DNA from: Mycolicibacillus koreensis
GTDB lineage: Bacteria; Actinomycetota; Actinomycetes; Mycobacteriales; Mycobacteriaceae
Direction: 5' to 3'
Assembly: GCF_002104795.1 (NCBI RefSeq)
Contig: NZ_NCXO01000039.1
Location: forward strand, 1-42,434
DNA: 42,434 nucleotides
The translations under genes were made by a program, and so were the position numbers. Each line of letters opens with the position of its first letter. Position 1 is the first letter of the stretch. The notes below the pieces were generated by a model that was given only the letters and a program-made list of their open reading frames with translations, was not told the origin of the DNA and made no database searches. Below are positions 35,267-42,434 of this stretch, in pieces.

Positions 35267-36943
35267 TCACTGGTCATCGTCGGCGGCGTGCAGTTTCCGT
35301 TTGGCGAGACGTTCCAACACCGCCTTCTTCGTTGACGGATCCACAGCGGGCTCGGGTTTCGTGGTTTCGCCGACGACGCCGGCAGTGCCGTGGTTCGGTA
35401 CGTCGTCGAGCGGTTCACCCGGGTATTGAGGTACGGCCGAAGACTTTGCCTCGCTGCCCATTCCGCGGCTCATCGGCATCATCCCCATCCCGGACCCGCC
35501 GCCGCTGCTTGCGCTCGGCATGGCCGCTGCGGGCTTGCCCTGGGTGGGCGTCGGCGACGCCGATGGGGCCGGTGGTGCCGAGGAGGTGTGGGGTCCACCG
35601 GGGATGCCGCCGCCGGGAGTGACCCCCTTGCCGCCGCCGTGTGCGCCGCTGAGATGAGTGTTGGCCAGCGGATTCGCTTTGATCGGTGAGACCGGATGAT
35701 GTTGGCCGAGTTTGCCGGCCTGCTGGAAGAGCTGACCGGCCTGCTGGCCGAATTGACCGACCTGCTGGCCGAGTTGTTCGCCGAGCTTTCCGATCGATTG
35801 CAACGGGTTGGCCTGACCCAGCGACCCCAGTGAACCCAACAGCGGTGAGAGCAGTTCCTCGATCCCCGTCGGCGCCTCATCCAGCGCCTCCAGCGGTGTG
35901 TCTTCGGCGGCGCCGAGTTCGCGGGCCGCCGCATCGTCGATGCCCTCGCCGAGATCGGGTGGTTCGGCATCGCCCTCATCGGGGCCCTCGTCGTCGCCGC
36001 CGCCGTCGGCCGGTTCGTCGCCACCGGCGCCGTCGGGGGCCAGTCCGGGGCCCGGCAGATCCCCGGGGTGGGTCCCCACCGTGTATCCGGTTTCCTGGTA
36101 GCCGCTGACCGCATCCGTGCTCTCGTTCTGCCAGGAGGTCAAGGTGGCATCGAGGGAGTCGGCTTTGGGTTGCGCGGCGCCCAGCGTTGCCGCGCTTTCC
36201 GCGAGGGCTTCCCGGTAGGCCAACTTGAGGCCCCGCCAGCCCGGCGAGGGGCCGACCGCGGCGTAGGTGGCGCTGAACGCGCCCGCAGCAGCGGTGAAAG
36301 AGGCGGACAGGTCCGCTGCATGCCCGGCAACCGCGGTGCTCCAGGTCAACGCCCTGGTCAACCGTGCCATCAACGGGGGGTGAACCGCGGATTCCCCCGA
36401 GGAGATCAGCAGTGCTTGCGCGGCCGCCAGTTCGCTGCTGGCGGCGCCTGCCTGGGTGGCCAGGGCGGTCAACCGCGCCGCCATCGCCAGAGCGGGACCG
36501 GGCCCGGCACCGGATTCCAGCGCCCGTGCCAGCTCCTCGCCGTCGGTTCCGCTGATATCGGGAATCGGCTGGGTGGCCGGGGCGCGGTCCGGGGCGCGCA
36601 CAGGGCCGGGGGACACCGCCGAAGCGGGGGCGGTCGCGGCGGGGCCGGTTCCGGTGTAGGCCGCGGCGGCCACGGCGTCTTCGTGGCGGTAGGCGCGGGC
36701 GTTGTCGGTGACGATGTCGGCCGCTGCCGACGCCTGGTCGTGGCCGGCGTGGAAGTGGCTCACCAGCCAGCGCAGCCGTGCATTCAGGTTGGCCATGATC
36801 GCCTCGGACACGGCATCACCGCCGCACGGGCTCACGTCTTCATCGAGGCCGGTGGCAAGGAGGCGCCCGACCGTCGCGATCAGCTCGGCGACCGCGTCGA
36901 GGCCTTCGGGTTCCACGTCCAGGCCGGAGGTTGCCAACGCCAT
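35267..36943 (-). CDS. Large Esp-like T7SS substrate (558 aa) with low-complexity C-terminus
   Basis: The N-terminal ~90 residues are helical (GLDVEPEGLDAVAELIATVG; NLNARLRWLVSHFHAGHDQA) and end in the YxxxD secretion signal YRHED, followed by an Ala-rich stretch. A second helical, PPE-like region (about 130-290: LARALESGAGPGPALAMAAR, GWRGLKLAYREALAESAATL) leads to an acidic linker and a long Gly/Pro/Ser tail with Gln-rich heptads. The design is that of EspK/EspB/EspE-type secreted proteins; I cannot assign one. ATG 36943 follows GGAAGGGG. It is flanked by two YbaB-like genes. Confidence 0.7.
   Translation of the reverse strand: MALATSGLDVEPEGLDAVAELIATVGRLLATGLDEDVSPCGGDAVSEAIMANLNARLRWLVSHFHAGHDQASAAADIVTDNARAYRHEDAVAAAAYTGTGPAATAPASAVSPGPVRAPDRAPATQPIPDISGTDGEELARALESGAGPGPALAMAARLTALATQAGAASSELAAAQALLISSGESAVHPPLMARLTRALTWSTAVAGHAADLSASFTAAAGAFSATYAAVGPSPGWRGLKLAYREALAESAATLGAAQPKADSLDATLTSWQNESTDAVSGYQETGYTVGTHPGDLPGPGLAPDGAGGDEPADGGGDDEGPDEGDAEPPDLGEGIDDAAARELGAAEDTPLEALDEAPTGIEELLSPLLGSLGSLGQANPLQSIGKLGEQLGQQVGQFGQQAGQLFQQAGKLGQHHPVSPIKANPLANTHLSGAHGGGKGVTPGGGIPGGPHTSSAPPAPSASPTPTQGKPAAAMPSASSGGGSGMGMMPMSRGMGSEAKSSAVPQYPGEPLDDVPNHGTAGVVGETTKPEPAVDPSTKKAVLERLAKRKLHAADDDQ
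35715..35777. repeat. Three tandem 21-bp repeats within the 558-aa Esp-like gene
   Basis: Units start at 35715, 35736 and 35757. On the plus strand each reads CCGRCCTGCTGGMMGARYTGN (R, M, Y variable). On the coding strand they give consecutive heptads of the type QxGQQxG in a Gln-rich stretch of about 28 residues. Copy number could vary between strains by slippage. Confidence 0.75.
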
Positions 36944-37056
36944 GTGGACCCCTTCCTCACGCGGACCTCGGACACGACGTCGGCCCAGCCTCATTGCCCC
37001 GGCGCCGTTACCGCCTCAGTTTGACACGGGCCCCCGGGGCCGTTGCACGGGAAATT

Positions 37057-37293
37057 TCATACCGACTGATCGGCGTCATCCGCGATGAGCGGATCGTAAC
37101 GCTGCGCGAAGGCAGCCTGCGCGCAGGTGACGAAAATTTCCCGCAACTCCTCAACCGACAACGCCCCTTGCCGACCAGGGGCGAGGTGGACATCAAGGAC
37201 CTCACCGGTCGTTCGGACCGACACCGCCATCACCTCTGGATCGGTGGCGGCGGTGGTGATGACCTCGCCGTCGATGTCGACCTGGCTGACCAT
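37057..37293 (-). CDS. YbaB-like small protein
   Basis: 78 aa from ATG 37293; GTG 37305 (four residues longer) is the alternative and neither has a good ribosome site. Sheet segments (EVMAVSVRTTGEVLDVHLAP) followed by a C-terminal helix (VEELREIFVTCAQAAFAQRY) match the YbaB/EspL layout, missing most of the N-terminal helix. It lies 46 bases after the 348-aa gene on the same strand. A gap of 113 bases separates it from the 558-aa Esp-like gene downstream. Role probably as chaperone or partner of one of its neighbours, by position. Confidence 0.55.
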   Translation of the reverse strand: MVSQVDIDGEVITTAATDPEVMAVSVRTTGEVLDVHLAPGRQGALSVEELREIFVTCAQAAFAQRYDPLIADDADQSV

Positions 37294-37339
37294 GATTTCG
37301 TGCACTAGGGGGAGCGCCTCGCAGTTGGATTGCGACCGG

Positions 37340-38386
37340 CTAGGTCGACGCGGCGGATTCGGTCGCGGCGCTGTCGTCGTGGAGACCGGGCTCACGACGG
37401 TCCGAATCAGAGCTTCGCGACGCCGATACCACGCGTGTGGGGCTGCGTTTGGTCGGTCCGGCGCCGCCCGGGGCGGCAGGGGAGCTCCGGGCCGGCGACT
37501 CGTTGTGGCGCTGGTCGCGGTCACCGTCGTGCGCCGCGGCCGGCGCTGCGACGGTGGTCGGCTTGGCAGCGGGCGGTTGGGCGGTGGCCGAGGCCAAAGT
37601 CGTCGATGCACTGCCGGCAGCTCCGGCGGGCGGGGCTGCGGCCGGGCCCGCGATCAGAGTGTCGTCGCCGTCGGCTCCGGCGTCGTCGGCGACATCGGAG
37701 GCAGTCTCAAACGGCGACAATGCGTCGGGGTCGAGCGACGAGCCCAGCATCGAATTCAGCGGCAGCCCACCCAAAGCGGAGCTGAGCGGGTTACCGGCCC
37801 CCTCACTGCTGCCTCCGCCGCCGGTGAGCGAACCGAGCAACGAGGAGAGCAGCTGACCGATCTGCCCGAGCCCGCCCCCGCTGCCGCCGGTGCCGCCACT
37901 GCCGGAGGACGCGGCCTGCTGCCCGGCTTGTTGTTGGGCTGCCGCCGAGCGGGTCATGACCTGCGCCGCCTCGTTCTGGTACTTCTCGATGATCGACAGG
38001 ATGGCCGCTTGTCCGGCAGGCGAATCCGGGTCGGGCACGGCAGCGATCTCGGCGGCTTCGCGCCGGGAGATCGCGGCAACCCGGTCAGCACCGGCGACGT
38101 TGATTCGGGCGCTGGCGTCGGTGGCATCTGCGGCGCGCTCGGCAGCCCACGCGGTGTTGTTGAGCGGCACGGTGTCTGAGGCCGTCGCCCGCAGGTAGGG
38201 CGGGACGACCCGGGTGGAGAAGTTCAACGCCGTGACCAAGCGACGGATGCCCTCGACATCGCCCTTGTCGAGACGGGCAAGTTCAGCGAGGAAACGGAAC
38301 CCGCCACCGTCCAGGGGGTTGGTGCCGAACTGGCTGAAGTAGCGGCGATAGAGCTCTTGCGATGCCTGTTCTATGCCTGAAGTCAT
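37340..38386 (-). CDS. Unknown ESX-linked protein with Gly/Ala/Pro-rich tail (348 aa)
   Basis: I do not recognise it with certainty. Residues 1-150 are ordered helices (MTSGIEQASQELYRRYFSQF; FLAELARLDKGDVEGIRRLV; DSPAGQAAILSIIEKYQNEA), the last of which resembles the VDTPLGRREALRRM segment of the block A hydrolase and the mycobacterial DUF4226 type as I recall it. Residues from about 160 are low complexity: Gly/Ser, then Pro/Ala, then Arg/Ser. No signal peptide, membrane helix or obvious YxxxD. ATG 38386 follows GAGGA. It is the first gene of the long minus-strand operon that includes EccA-EccB-EccC, and is divergent from the effector-like gene. Confidence 0.6.
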   Translation of the reverse strand: MTSGIEQASQELYRRYFSQFGTNPLDGGGFRFLAELARLDKGDVEGIRRLVTALNFSTRVVPPYLRATASDTVPLNNTAWAAERAADATDASARINVAGADRVAAISRREAAEIAAVPDPDSPAGQAAILSIIEKYQNEAAQVMTRSAAAQQQAGQQAASSGSGGTGGSGGGLGQIGQLLSSLLGSLTGGGGSSEGAGNPLSSALGGLPLNSMLGSSLDPDALSPFETASDVADDAGADGDDTLIAGPAAAPPAGAAGSASTTLASATAQPPAAKPTTVAAPAAAHDGDRDQRHNESPARSSPAAPGGAGPTKRSPTRVVSASRSSDSDRREPGLHDDSAATESAAST

Positions 38387-38560
38387 CGTCGTCCTCTAGT
38401 CGATGCCGACCGCCGATGGCGGCGGGTTTGATGCTGGCCACAGCATAAGCGCCCCACTCGAGGCCGACCAGCGCTTTTCAACCAGTGTGGCTGCGGTGGT
38501 GCCGCACGATCCACCAGAATTGAGCCGCCAAATATCTTCCGCATCGGAGTTTGCGCACGT

Positions 38561-38566
38561 TAGGCT
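38561..38566 (+). promoter_or_regulatory. Putative -10 element (TAGGCT) upstream of the 700-aa effector-like gene
   Basis: TAGGCT fits TANNNT, 28 bases before ATG 38594 with a GAGGGG ribosome site at 38581-38586. It lies in the 207-base gap between two divergent genes, so the effector-lipoprotein unit is transcribed separately from the ESX operon. No -35 box is convincing. Confidence 0.35.
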
Positions 38567-38593
38567 GCGCTCACCACGGTGAGGGGTGCGCGT

Positions 38594-40696
38594 ATGGGTT
38601 TGAATGTCGAGCCAACGGATCTGACGGCGGTGGCCGACCGGTATGCCGAGTTGAGCCAGCGGATGGAACGGTTGGGCCCGGAGTTTCTCGATCAGGTGCG
38701 GGCGGTGCAGGCCACCCACGGGACGATGGGATTCCCGGTGGTTGCCGGCACGTTGGCGGCCGCACTCGACTTTCAGGAGCCGTTGGAGGAAATGACGCAG
38801 CGGTTCTCCACCTACGCCCAGCGGTTCGATGAGGCGGCAGGGGAGTACCGGGCCGAAGACCGGGCTGCGGCGCTGAGTTGGCGGGAAGGGCCGTTCCTGT
38901 TCGGTGAGGACGGCCCCGGCGACGACGAGGACTCGCTCGATGACGATGATGGCGATGGTGCCGCCGACGATGACGTCGACCGGCGAGCCCAAGCCGAGCA
39001 CGACGTGCACCAAGTGCTGGCCGGGGAGGCCAGCGACGAGGAGCTCGCGCGGGTACGGCAAGCGTTGACGCTTGATGATCAGCAACAGGCGGATCTGGAC
39101 GCCGGTCGTCAGGTGCGGTTGACGCCGGCCCAAATGTCGTATCTGAGCCAGATGCAAGCCCAGCAGCACGGCATGAAGCTCCGCGATCTGCGCGACGTCG
39201 AACAGGGGCTGGGCGACGACAAGAACCTCATCGCCGATTCCTGGCAGTTGATGAGCAACCCGCAGGTCAGCTTCGATAAGACCGAGCTGACGGTGGGGGC
39301 GCTGGATAATCCCGAGGAAATCGTCAAAGGCGGGTTCGCACAGCTTCCCGAGAGCGTCCAACACGGGGATCTGCGTCTGACCGCCGCTATGGTCGAGGAC
39401 GGAAGTGCGGCGTTGCAGCACAACACCGAACTCGATCGCCACCTGTTGGTCCGCGCGGATACTGCCACGGACGATGCACGATTCGAGGACGCGTCGCGCC
39501 ATGCTATGGCGAACAAGTCCGGCGAGCGTTGGCACGAATCCCTTCACCGGTCATGTTATCTGCGAGAGACCGCAGAGCAGGTTTTTTCCGCGGTCACCCC
39601 CGACCACTATGCAATCCACGATGCGGTGACCGGCGAGATCGACGGCTTGCCCGATGACAAGTTCCTGTGGGACATCACCCACACAGTCTGGCCCGATCAC
39701 GGCGATGCCGCCGGTGCACTGTTCAGTTGGACGCATGACGCCGCTACCGGTGCGGAAGCTCAGATCGCCGGGAAGACCGCGCACGATCTCAGCGCTTACC
39801 TGGGAGCGCATGGGAAGGAACTAAACCATCTGCCGATCGTCGGTTTCGGGCTGCACTCGCTTGGCGAGCTCAACCCCGAACTTGTGAGGGACATGGCGCA
39901 CGGGCTGGTTCCGTATGTCAACAACATCAGCGGCGTCTCGGGCGGCCCGCCTGAATTCGGAGAACACCTCGACGACGGGACCCCTATAGAATCGGGAGTA
40001 TCGCCTGTGGCTAAAGGGGTATTTTCGGTGCTCAACACCGACGAGTCGGCGGCGGAAGAGTTCAACGGAGCGGCGTACGCTCGGGCGATCCTCGAAGAGC
40101 GAGAATTTGCACTGCACCCCCACTCTGATTCGAAACCGGCCGAACTGTTCGATAGTGCAACCCTGCGTGGATTGGTAGATGTTGGCGTGCATAACGCGGT
40201 GGAAGCGAACACCGAGAACGGCTACTGGAACGATGTCAGCGAGTACGAGACCAAGAAAGCGGCGTATCAAGCCGGAGTCTCTATCCTTGGCGCTACCCCG
40301 TATATAGGGCCCGGTTTAGCAGCGCTGGGCGCAGTCCTTGAAAATGATATTGTAGGGCCTTCTCCGGAATTGGCTGCGGAACATAATATGGATACCTTCG
40401 CATCGAGTCGGGCTGATGCAGCAATGCTGAATACGCTCCGCATGTTAGGTTATGAAACCGAGATATCCGAGAAATATTTGGTGCCGGATACCAGATTCCC
40501 CTGGGAATTCTTACGCCCGAATCTTCCGGAACGCATGCTCACCGTGGATGAAGTGGTAGCAAGTAACGGCGAGGTCGGAGCGTATCAAGAGGAAATCGCC
40601 CGTGCTTTGAAGGAATCGTTGGGATTTGACTTTCAGAGCGATTTTATGAAAGAGGTGTACGACAATATTGTCAATGATCCCCGGCCAAGCCCTTAG
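38594..40696 (+). CDS. Large effector-like protein with T7SS-target N-terminus (700 aa)
   Basis: Residues 1 to about 95 form the same two-helix EspC/DUF2580-like module as the 420-aa protein, including ATHGTMGFPV and the YxxxD signal YRAED. An Asp-rich linker (about 108-138) leads to helical regions (LTPAQMSYLSQMQAQQHGMK; LRDLRDVEQGLGDDKNLIAD) of the kind annotated in mycobacteria as TPR repeat region, then to a C-terminal ~145 residues with a hydrophobic segment near 558-583 (YQAGVSILGATPYIGPGLAA) and a charged helical end. No signal peptide. Base composition falls to about 49% GC in the last 360 bases. Two lipoprotein genes follow, 15 bases after the stop. A secreted antibacterial or membrane-active toxin with periplasmic immunity partners is my inference; an adhesin or structural secreted protein is possible. 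Confidence 0.7.
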   Translation: MGLNVEPTDLTAVADRYAELSQRMERLGPEFLDQVRAVQATHGTMGFPVVAGTLAAALDFQEPLEEMTQRFSTYAQRFDEAAGEYRAEDRAAALSWREGPFLFGEDGPGDDEDSLDDDDGDGAADDDVDRRAQAEHDVHQVLAGEASDEELARVRQALTLDDQQQADLDAGRQVRLTPAQMSYLSQMQAQQHGMKLRDLRDVEQGLGDDKNLIADSWQLMSNPQVSFDKTELTVGALDNPEEIVKGGFAQLPESVQHGDLRLTAAMVEDGSAALQHNTELDRHLLVRADTATDDARFEDASRHAMANKSGERWHESLHRSCYLRETAEQVFSAVTPDHYAIHDAVTGEIDGLPDDKFLWDITHTVWPDHGDAAGALFSWTHDAATGAEAQIAGKTAHDLSAYLGAHGKELNHLPIVGFGLHSLGELNPELVRDMAHGLVPYVNNISGVSGGPPEFGEHLDDGTPIESGVSPVAKGVFSVLNTDESAAEEFNGAAYARAILEEREFALHPHSDSKPAELFDSATLRGLVDVGVHNAVEANTENGYWNDVSEYETKKAAYQAGVSILGATPYIGPGLAALGAVLENDIVGPSPELAAEHNMDTFASSRADAAMLNTLRMLGYETEISEKYLVPDTRFPWEFLRPNLPERMLTVDEVVASNGEVGAYQEEIARALKESLGFDFQSDFMKEVYDNIVNDPRPSP

Positions 40697-40711
40697 GGAA
40701 AATAAAGCAAC

Positions 40712-41641
40712 GTGCGAGCGTTAAAGCTGCTGGAAGCCCGCTATTCAGTGGACGTCTGTAGCGCATCAAGGGGTAATTCAGAATCGGTCTGTGCAAGTCG
40801 CCCGTCGATTTCGAGACCGGGGATAAGGGATTTAGCGCGTCTGGTAACCGTCGTGTCGGTGCTCATCGTGTTGATGAGCGGGTGTGCTCCGGTGCGCTGC
40901 ACTGAGCCCAGCGGGCTTGCCGGGTGGCCGGGGGAGTTGGCTGATTTGACGATGAGGTGGAGTGCTGAGCCGGGCATCAGCGTAACTGGGCGTGCTGCGG
41001 TGGTGGCTCGCGCGTACGTGGAGTCTTATGTCCTGGCTAGCGCAATGCGCGATGATCGGTATCTGTATCCAGGGTTTGATCATGCGGTGGACCACAACAC
41101 CGGTAACGGCGGAATCTCCGCCACGGAGGCGCTATGGCCTGACACCGAACAAGTCAAGTACGGGCCGATCGTTGGCACCTACCACAACCGCATCCTGACG
41201 GTCGATAAATCCGGCAGCGACCTCACCATGGTGGTCTGCACCTACCTTTACGCCACAGCAATGCCGGGCCACAGTAGTTTTGTGACAAATTGGCGTGCCA
41301 TCTCCGATTCAGATGCCCACGCCGGCATCTACCCACTGAAAATCACCATGACCGTCCCGGAACGCTCCCAGCTGTCGCTACCGCCGCAGGAGGGGTGGGC
41401 GCGGACCCCCTCGGAGGATGTTTTCGGAGATTGGCGAGTGACCGGTTTCCTCTGGGACTACATGGGGGCGGGCTGGTTCCCGCGCGAGTGGCCCGACTAC
41501 GACCAAACGCTCGACACCTGCGCGGAACGCGCCCCCGATCCCCTGGAGCGTCGCCGAGAGATCGACAATCTCACCGACCCAAAGCGCTCCGACTTCCCGA
41601 CGCTGCCGGCGTATCCCGGCTGGCCGGAGGTAAGACCATGA
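40712..41641 (+). CDS. Lipoprotein, copy 1 of a tandem pair (candidate immunity protein)
   Basis: 309 aa from GTG 40712. A long N-terminal extension leads to a lipoprotein signal (LVTVVSVLIVLMSGC) with the lipobox Cys in MSGC, so the mature protein would sit on the outer face of the cytoplasmic membrane. The mature part (CAPVRCTEPSGLAGWPGELA onward) is mixed alpha/beta with several Trp/Tyr and no family I recognise. A shorter start (for example GTG 40748) may be the real one. It follows the effector-like gene by 15 bases and overlaps the next lipoprotein start by 4 nt (ATGA at 41638-41641). Layout suggests a protein that neutralises the upstream product in the periplasm. Confidence 0.75.
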   Translation: MRALKLLEARYSVDVCSASRGNSESVCASRPSISRPGIRDLARLVTVVSVLIVLMSGCAPVRCTEPSGLAGWPGELADLTMRWSAEPGISVTGRAAVVARAYVESYVLASAMRDDRYLYPGFDHAVDHNTGNGGISATEALWPDTEQVKYGPIVGTYHNRILTVDKSGSDLTMVVCTYLYATAMPGHSSFVTNWRAISDSDAHAGIYPLKITMTVPERSQLSLPPQEGWARTPSEDVFGDWRVTGFLWDYMGAGWFPREWPDYDQTLDTCAERAPDPLERRREIDNLTDPKRSDFPTLPAYPGWPEVRP

Positions 41642-42434
41642 TCGGGCGGGTCGATTGTCTCGCAGCGCGGTGCTCGAAGTCTTTCGCCATCCGCTTCCGG
41701 GCGGATGTTGGCGGTAGCCGGTTGCTCCCTAGAGGATGCACAAAGTTTTTTGCCTGTCTGACGGTCATGCTGTCGACGGTCGTTTCGTTGGTGAGCGGGT
41801 GTGCTCCGGTGCGCTGCACTGAGCCCAGTGGGCTTGCGGGGTGGCCGGGGGAGTTGGCTGATTTGACGATGAGGTGGAGTGCTGAGCCGGGCATCAGCGT
41901 AACTGGGCGTGCTGCGGTGGTGGCTCGCGCGTACGTGGAGTCTTACGTTCTGGCTAGCGCAATGCGCGATGATCGGTATCTGTATCCAGGGTTTGATCAT
42001 GCGGTGGACCACAACACCGGTAACGGCGGAATCTCCGCCACGGAGGCGCTATGGCCTGACACCGAACAGGTCAAGTACGGGCCGATCGTTGGCACCTATC
42101 ACAACCGCATCCTGACGGTCGATAAATCCGGCAGCGACCTCACCATGGTGGTCTGCACCTACCTTTACGCCACAGCAACGCTGGCTCACAGTGGTTGGGT
42201 GACGAATTGGCGTGCCATCTCCGATTCAGATGCCCACGCCGGCATCTACCCACTGAAAATCAGCATGACCGTCCCGGAGCGGTCCCAGTTGTCGCTGCCG
42301 CCGCAGGAGGGGTGGGCGCGGACCCCTTCGGAGGATGTTTTCGGAGATTGGCGAGTCACGGGCTTCTTTTGGAGCTTTATGGGGGCGGGCTGGTTCCCGC
42401 GCGAGTGGCCCGACTACGACCAAACGCTCGACAC
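40875..42434 (+). repeat. Tandem duplication of the lipoprotein gene, period 917 bp
   Basis: Bases 40875-41517 match 41792-42434 with an offset of 917. By hand count there are about 29 mismatches in about 640 bases. The left boundary falls at the lipobox: the signal peptides of the two copies are largely different, while everything after the Cys is nearly the same. The right boundary is beyond the window. Confidence 0.93.
41638..42434 (+). CDS. Lipoprotein, copy 2 of a tandem pair (3' end cut by window)
   Basis: Open frame from ATG 41638 to the window edge, 265 complete codons, no stop reached. The start overlaps the copy 1 stop (ATGA). A lipoprotein signal reads FFACLTVMLSTVVSLVSGC; an internal TTG start giving LLPRGCTKFFACLTV would make a normal-length signal. 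From the lipobox Cys onward it matches copy 1 over about 213 residues except for nine substitutions: five within seven residues (MPGHSSF becomes TLAHSGW), one Thr to Ser, and three within four residues (LWDY becomes FWSF). Not a pseudogene within the window. Same inferred role as copy 1, with possibly different target specificity. Confidence 0.85.
   Translation, partial: MIGRVDCLAARCSKSFAIRFRADVGGSRLLPRGCTKFFACLTVMLSTVVSLVSGCAPVRCTEPSGLAGWPGELADLTMRWSAEPGISVTGRAAVVARAYVESYVLASAMRDDRYLYPGFDHAVDHNTGNGGISATEALWPDTEQVKYGPIVGTYHNRILTVDKSGSDLTMVVCTYLYATATLAHSGWVTNWRAISDSDAHAGIYPLKISMTVPERSQLSLPPQEGWARTPSEDVFGDWRVTGFFWSFMGAGWFPREWPDYDQTLD

Noticed and set aside
38396..39547. Long minus-strand open frame (383 aa) opposite the effector-like gene
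   Set aside because: It lies antisense to a gene with clear T7SS-target motifs, has low-complexity Arg/His/Leu composition and no recognisable domain; typical high-GC shadow frame.
38594..40696. CpnT/TNT-type NAD glycohydrolase toxin
   Set aside because: Considered because CpnT lies near ESX-2 in M. tuberculosis, but I see no TNT-like domain in the C-terminus and the partner genes are lipoproteins, not a cytosolic IFT-like inhibitor.

Overview
The window is chromosomal DNA of a high-GC mycobacterium (Mycobacterium/Mycolicibacterium). The left end carries leuA, a DnaQ-type exonuclease with BRCT domain, murT and gatD in the order I remember for M. tuberculosis Rv3710-Rv3713. An L,D-transpeptidase with the length and catalytic positions of LdtMt1 supports the same genus. 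From about 4.8 kb onward the window is dominated by type VII secretion (T7SS/ESX) genes.

Layout. (1) 1-4832: leuA, exonuclease, murT-gatD. (2) 4829-11880, block A: a small minus-strand gene, then a tightly coupled plus-strand set of YbaB/EspL-like protein, lytic-transglycosylase-like protein, EccB and EccC. No Esx, PE/PPE, EccD, EccE or MycP accompanies it. (3) 11886-16342: two small membrane proteins, a K+/H+ or Na+/H+ antiporter, a TrkA-type regulator, LdtA and a DUF2231-like membrane protein. (4) 16562-23244, block B, plus strand: EspG, EspI-like MinD ATPase, EccD, MycP, EccE. (5) 38386-23308, block C, minus strand: an unknown 348-aa protein, a YbaB-like protein, a 558-aa Esp-like protein, a second YbaB-like protein, EccA, EccB, EccC, PE, PPE, EsxG-like, EsxH-like and a 420-aa secreted-target protein. 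(6) 38594-42434, plus strand: a 700-aa effector-like protein with a T7SS-target N-terminus, followed by two tandem, nearly identical lipoproteins, the second cut by the window edge.

How they fit. Blocks B and C together contain one complete ESX system (EccA-E, MycP, EspG, PE/PPE, Esx pair). The two blocks run convergently, as if the espG-eccE half had been inverted relative to the usual single-strand order. The substrates EsxG/EsxH, PE and PPE look ESX-3-like, while the EspG/EspI/EccD/MycP/EccE order and the presence of an EspI-like ATPase look ESX-2/ESX-1-like. Block A adds a second EccB-EccC motor pair plus a peptidoglycan hydrolase. Read on the plus strand, blocks A+B are colinear with the ESX-2 locus as I remember it (hydrolase, eccB, eccC, ..., espG, MinD-like, eccD, mycP, eccE), with transport and cell-wall genes where PE/PPE/Esx would lie.

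The most novel-looking element is at the right end. The large protein begins with the same secretion-target module as the 420-aa protein, ends in a tip of much lower GC content, and is followed by tandem lipoproteins. Amino-acid differences between those lipoproteins are clustered in two short patches. This is the expected look of a T7SS effector with a duplicated, diverging lipoprotein immunity array. That function is inference. Protein lengths, motifs and overlaps were read directly; database-family names and M. tuberculosis comparisons are from memory.
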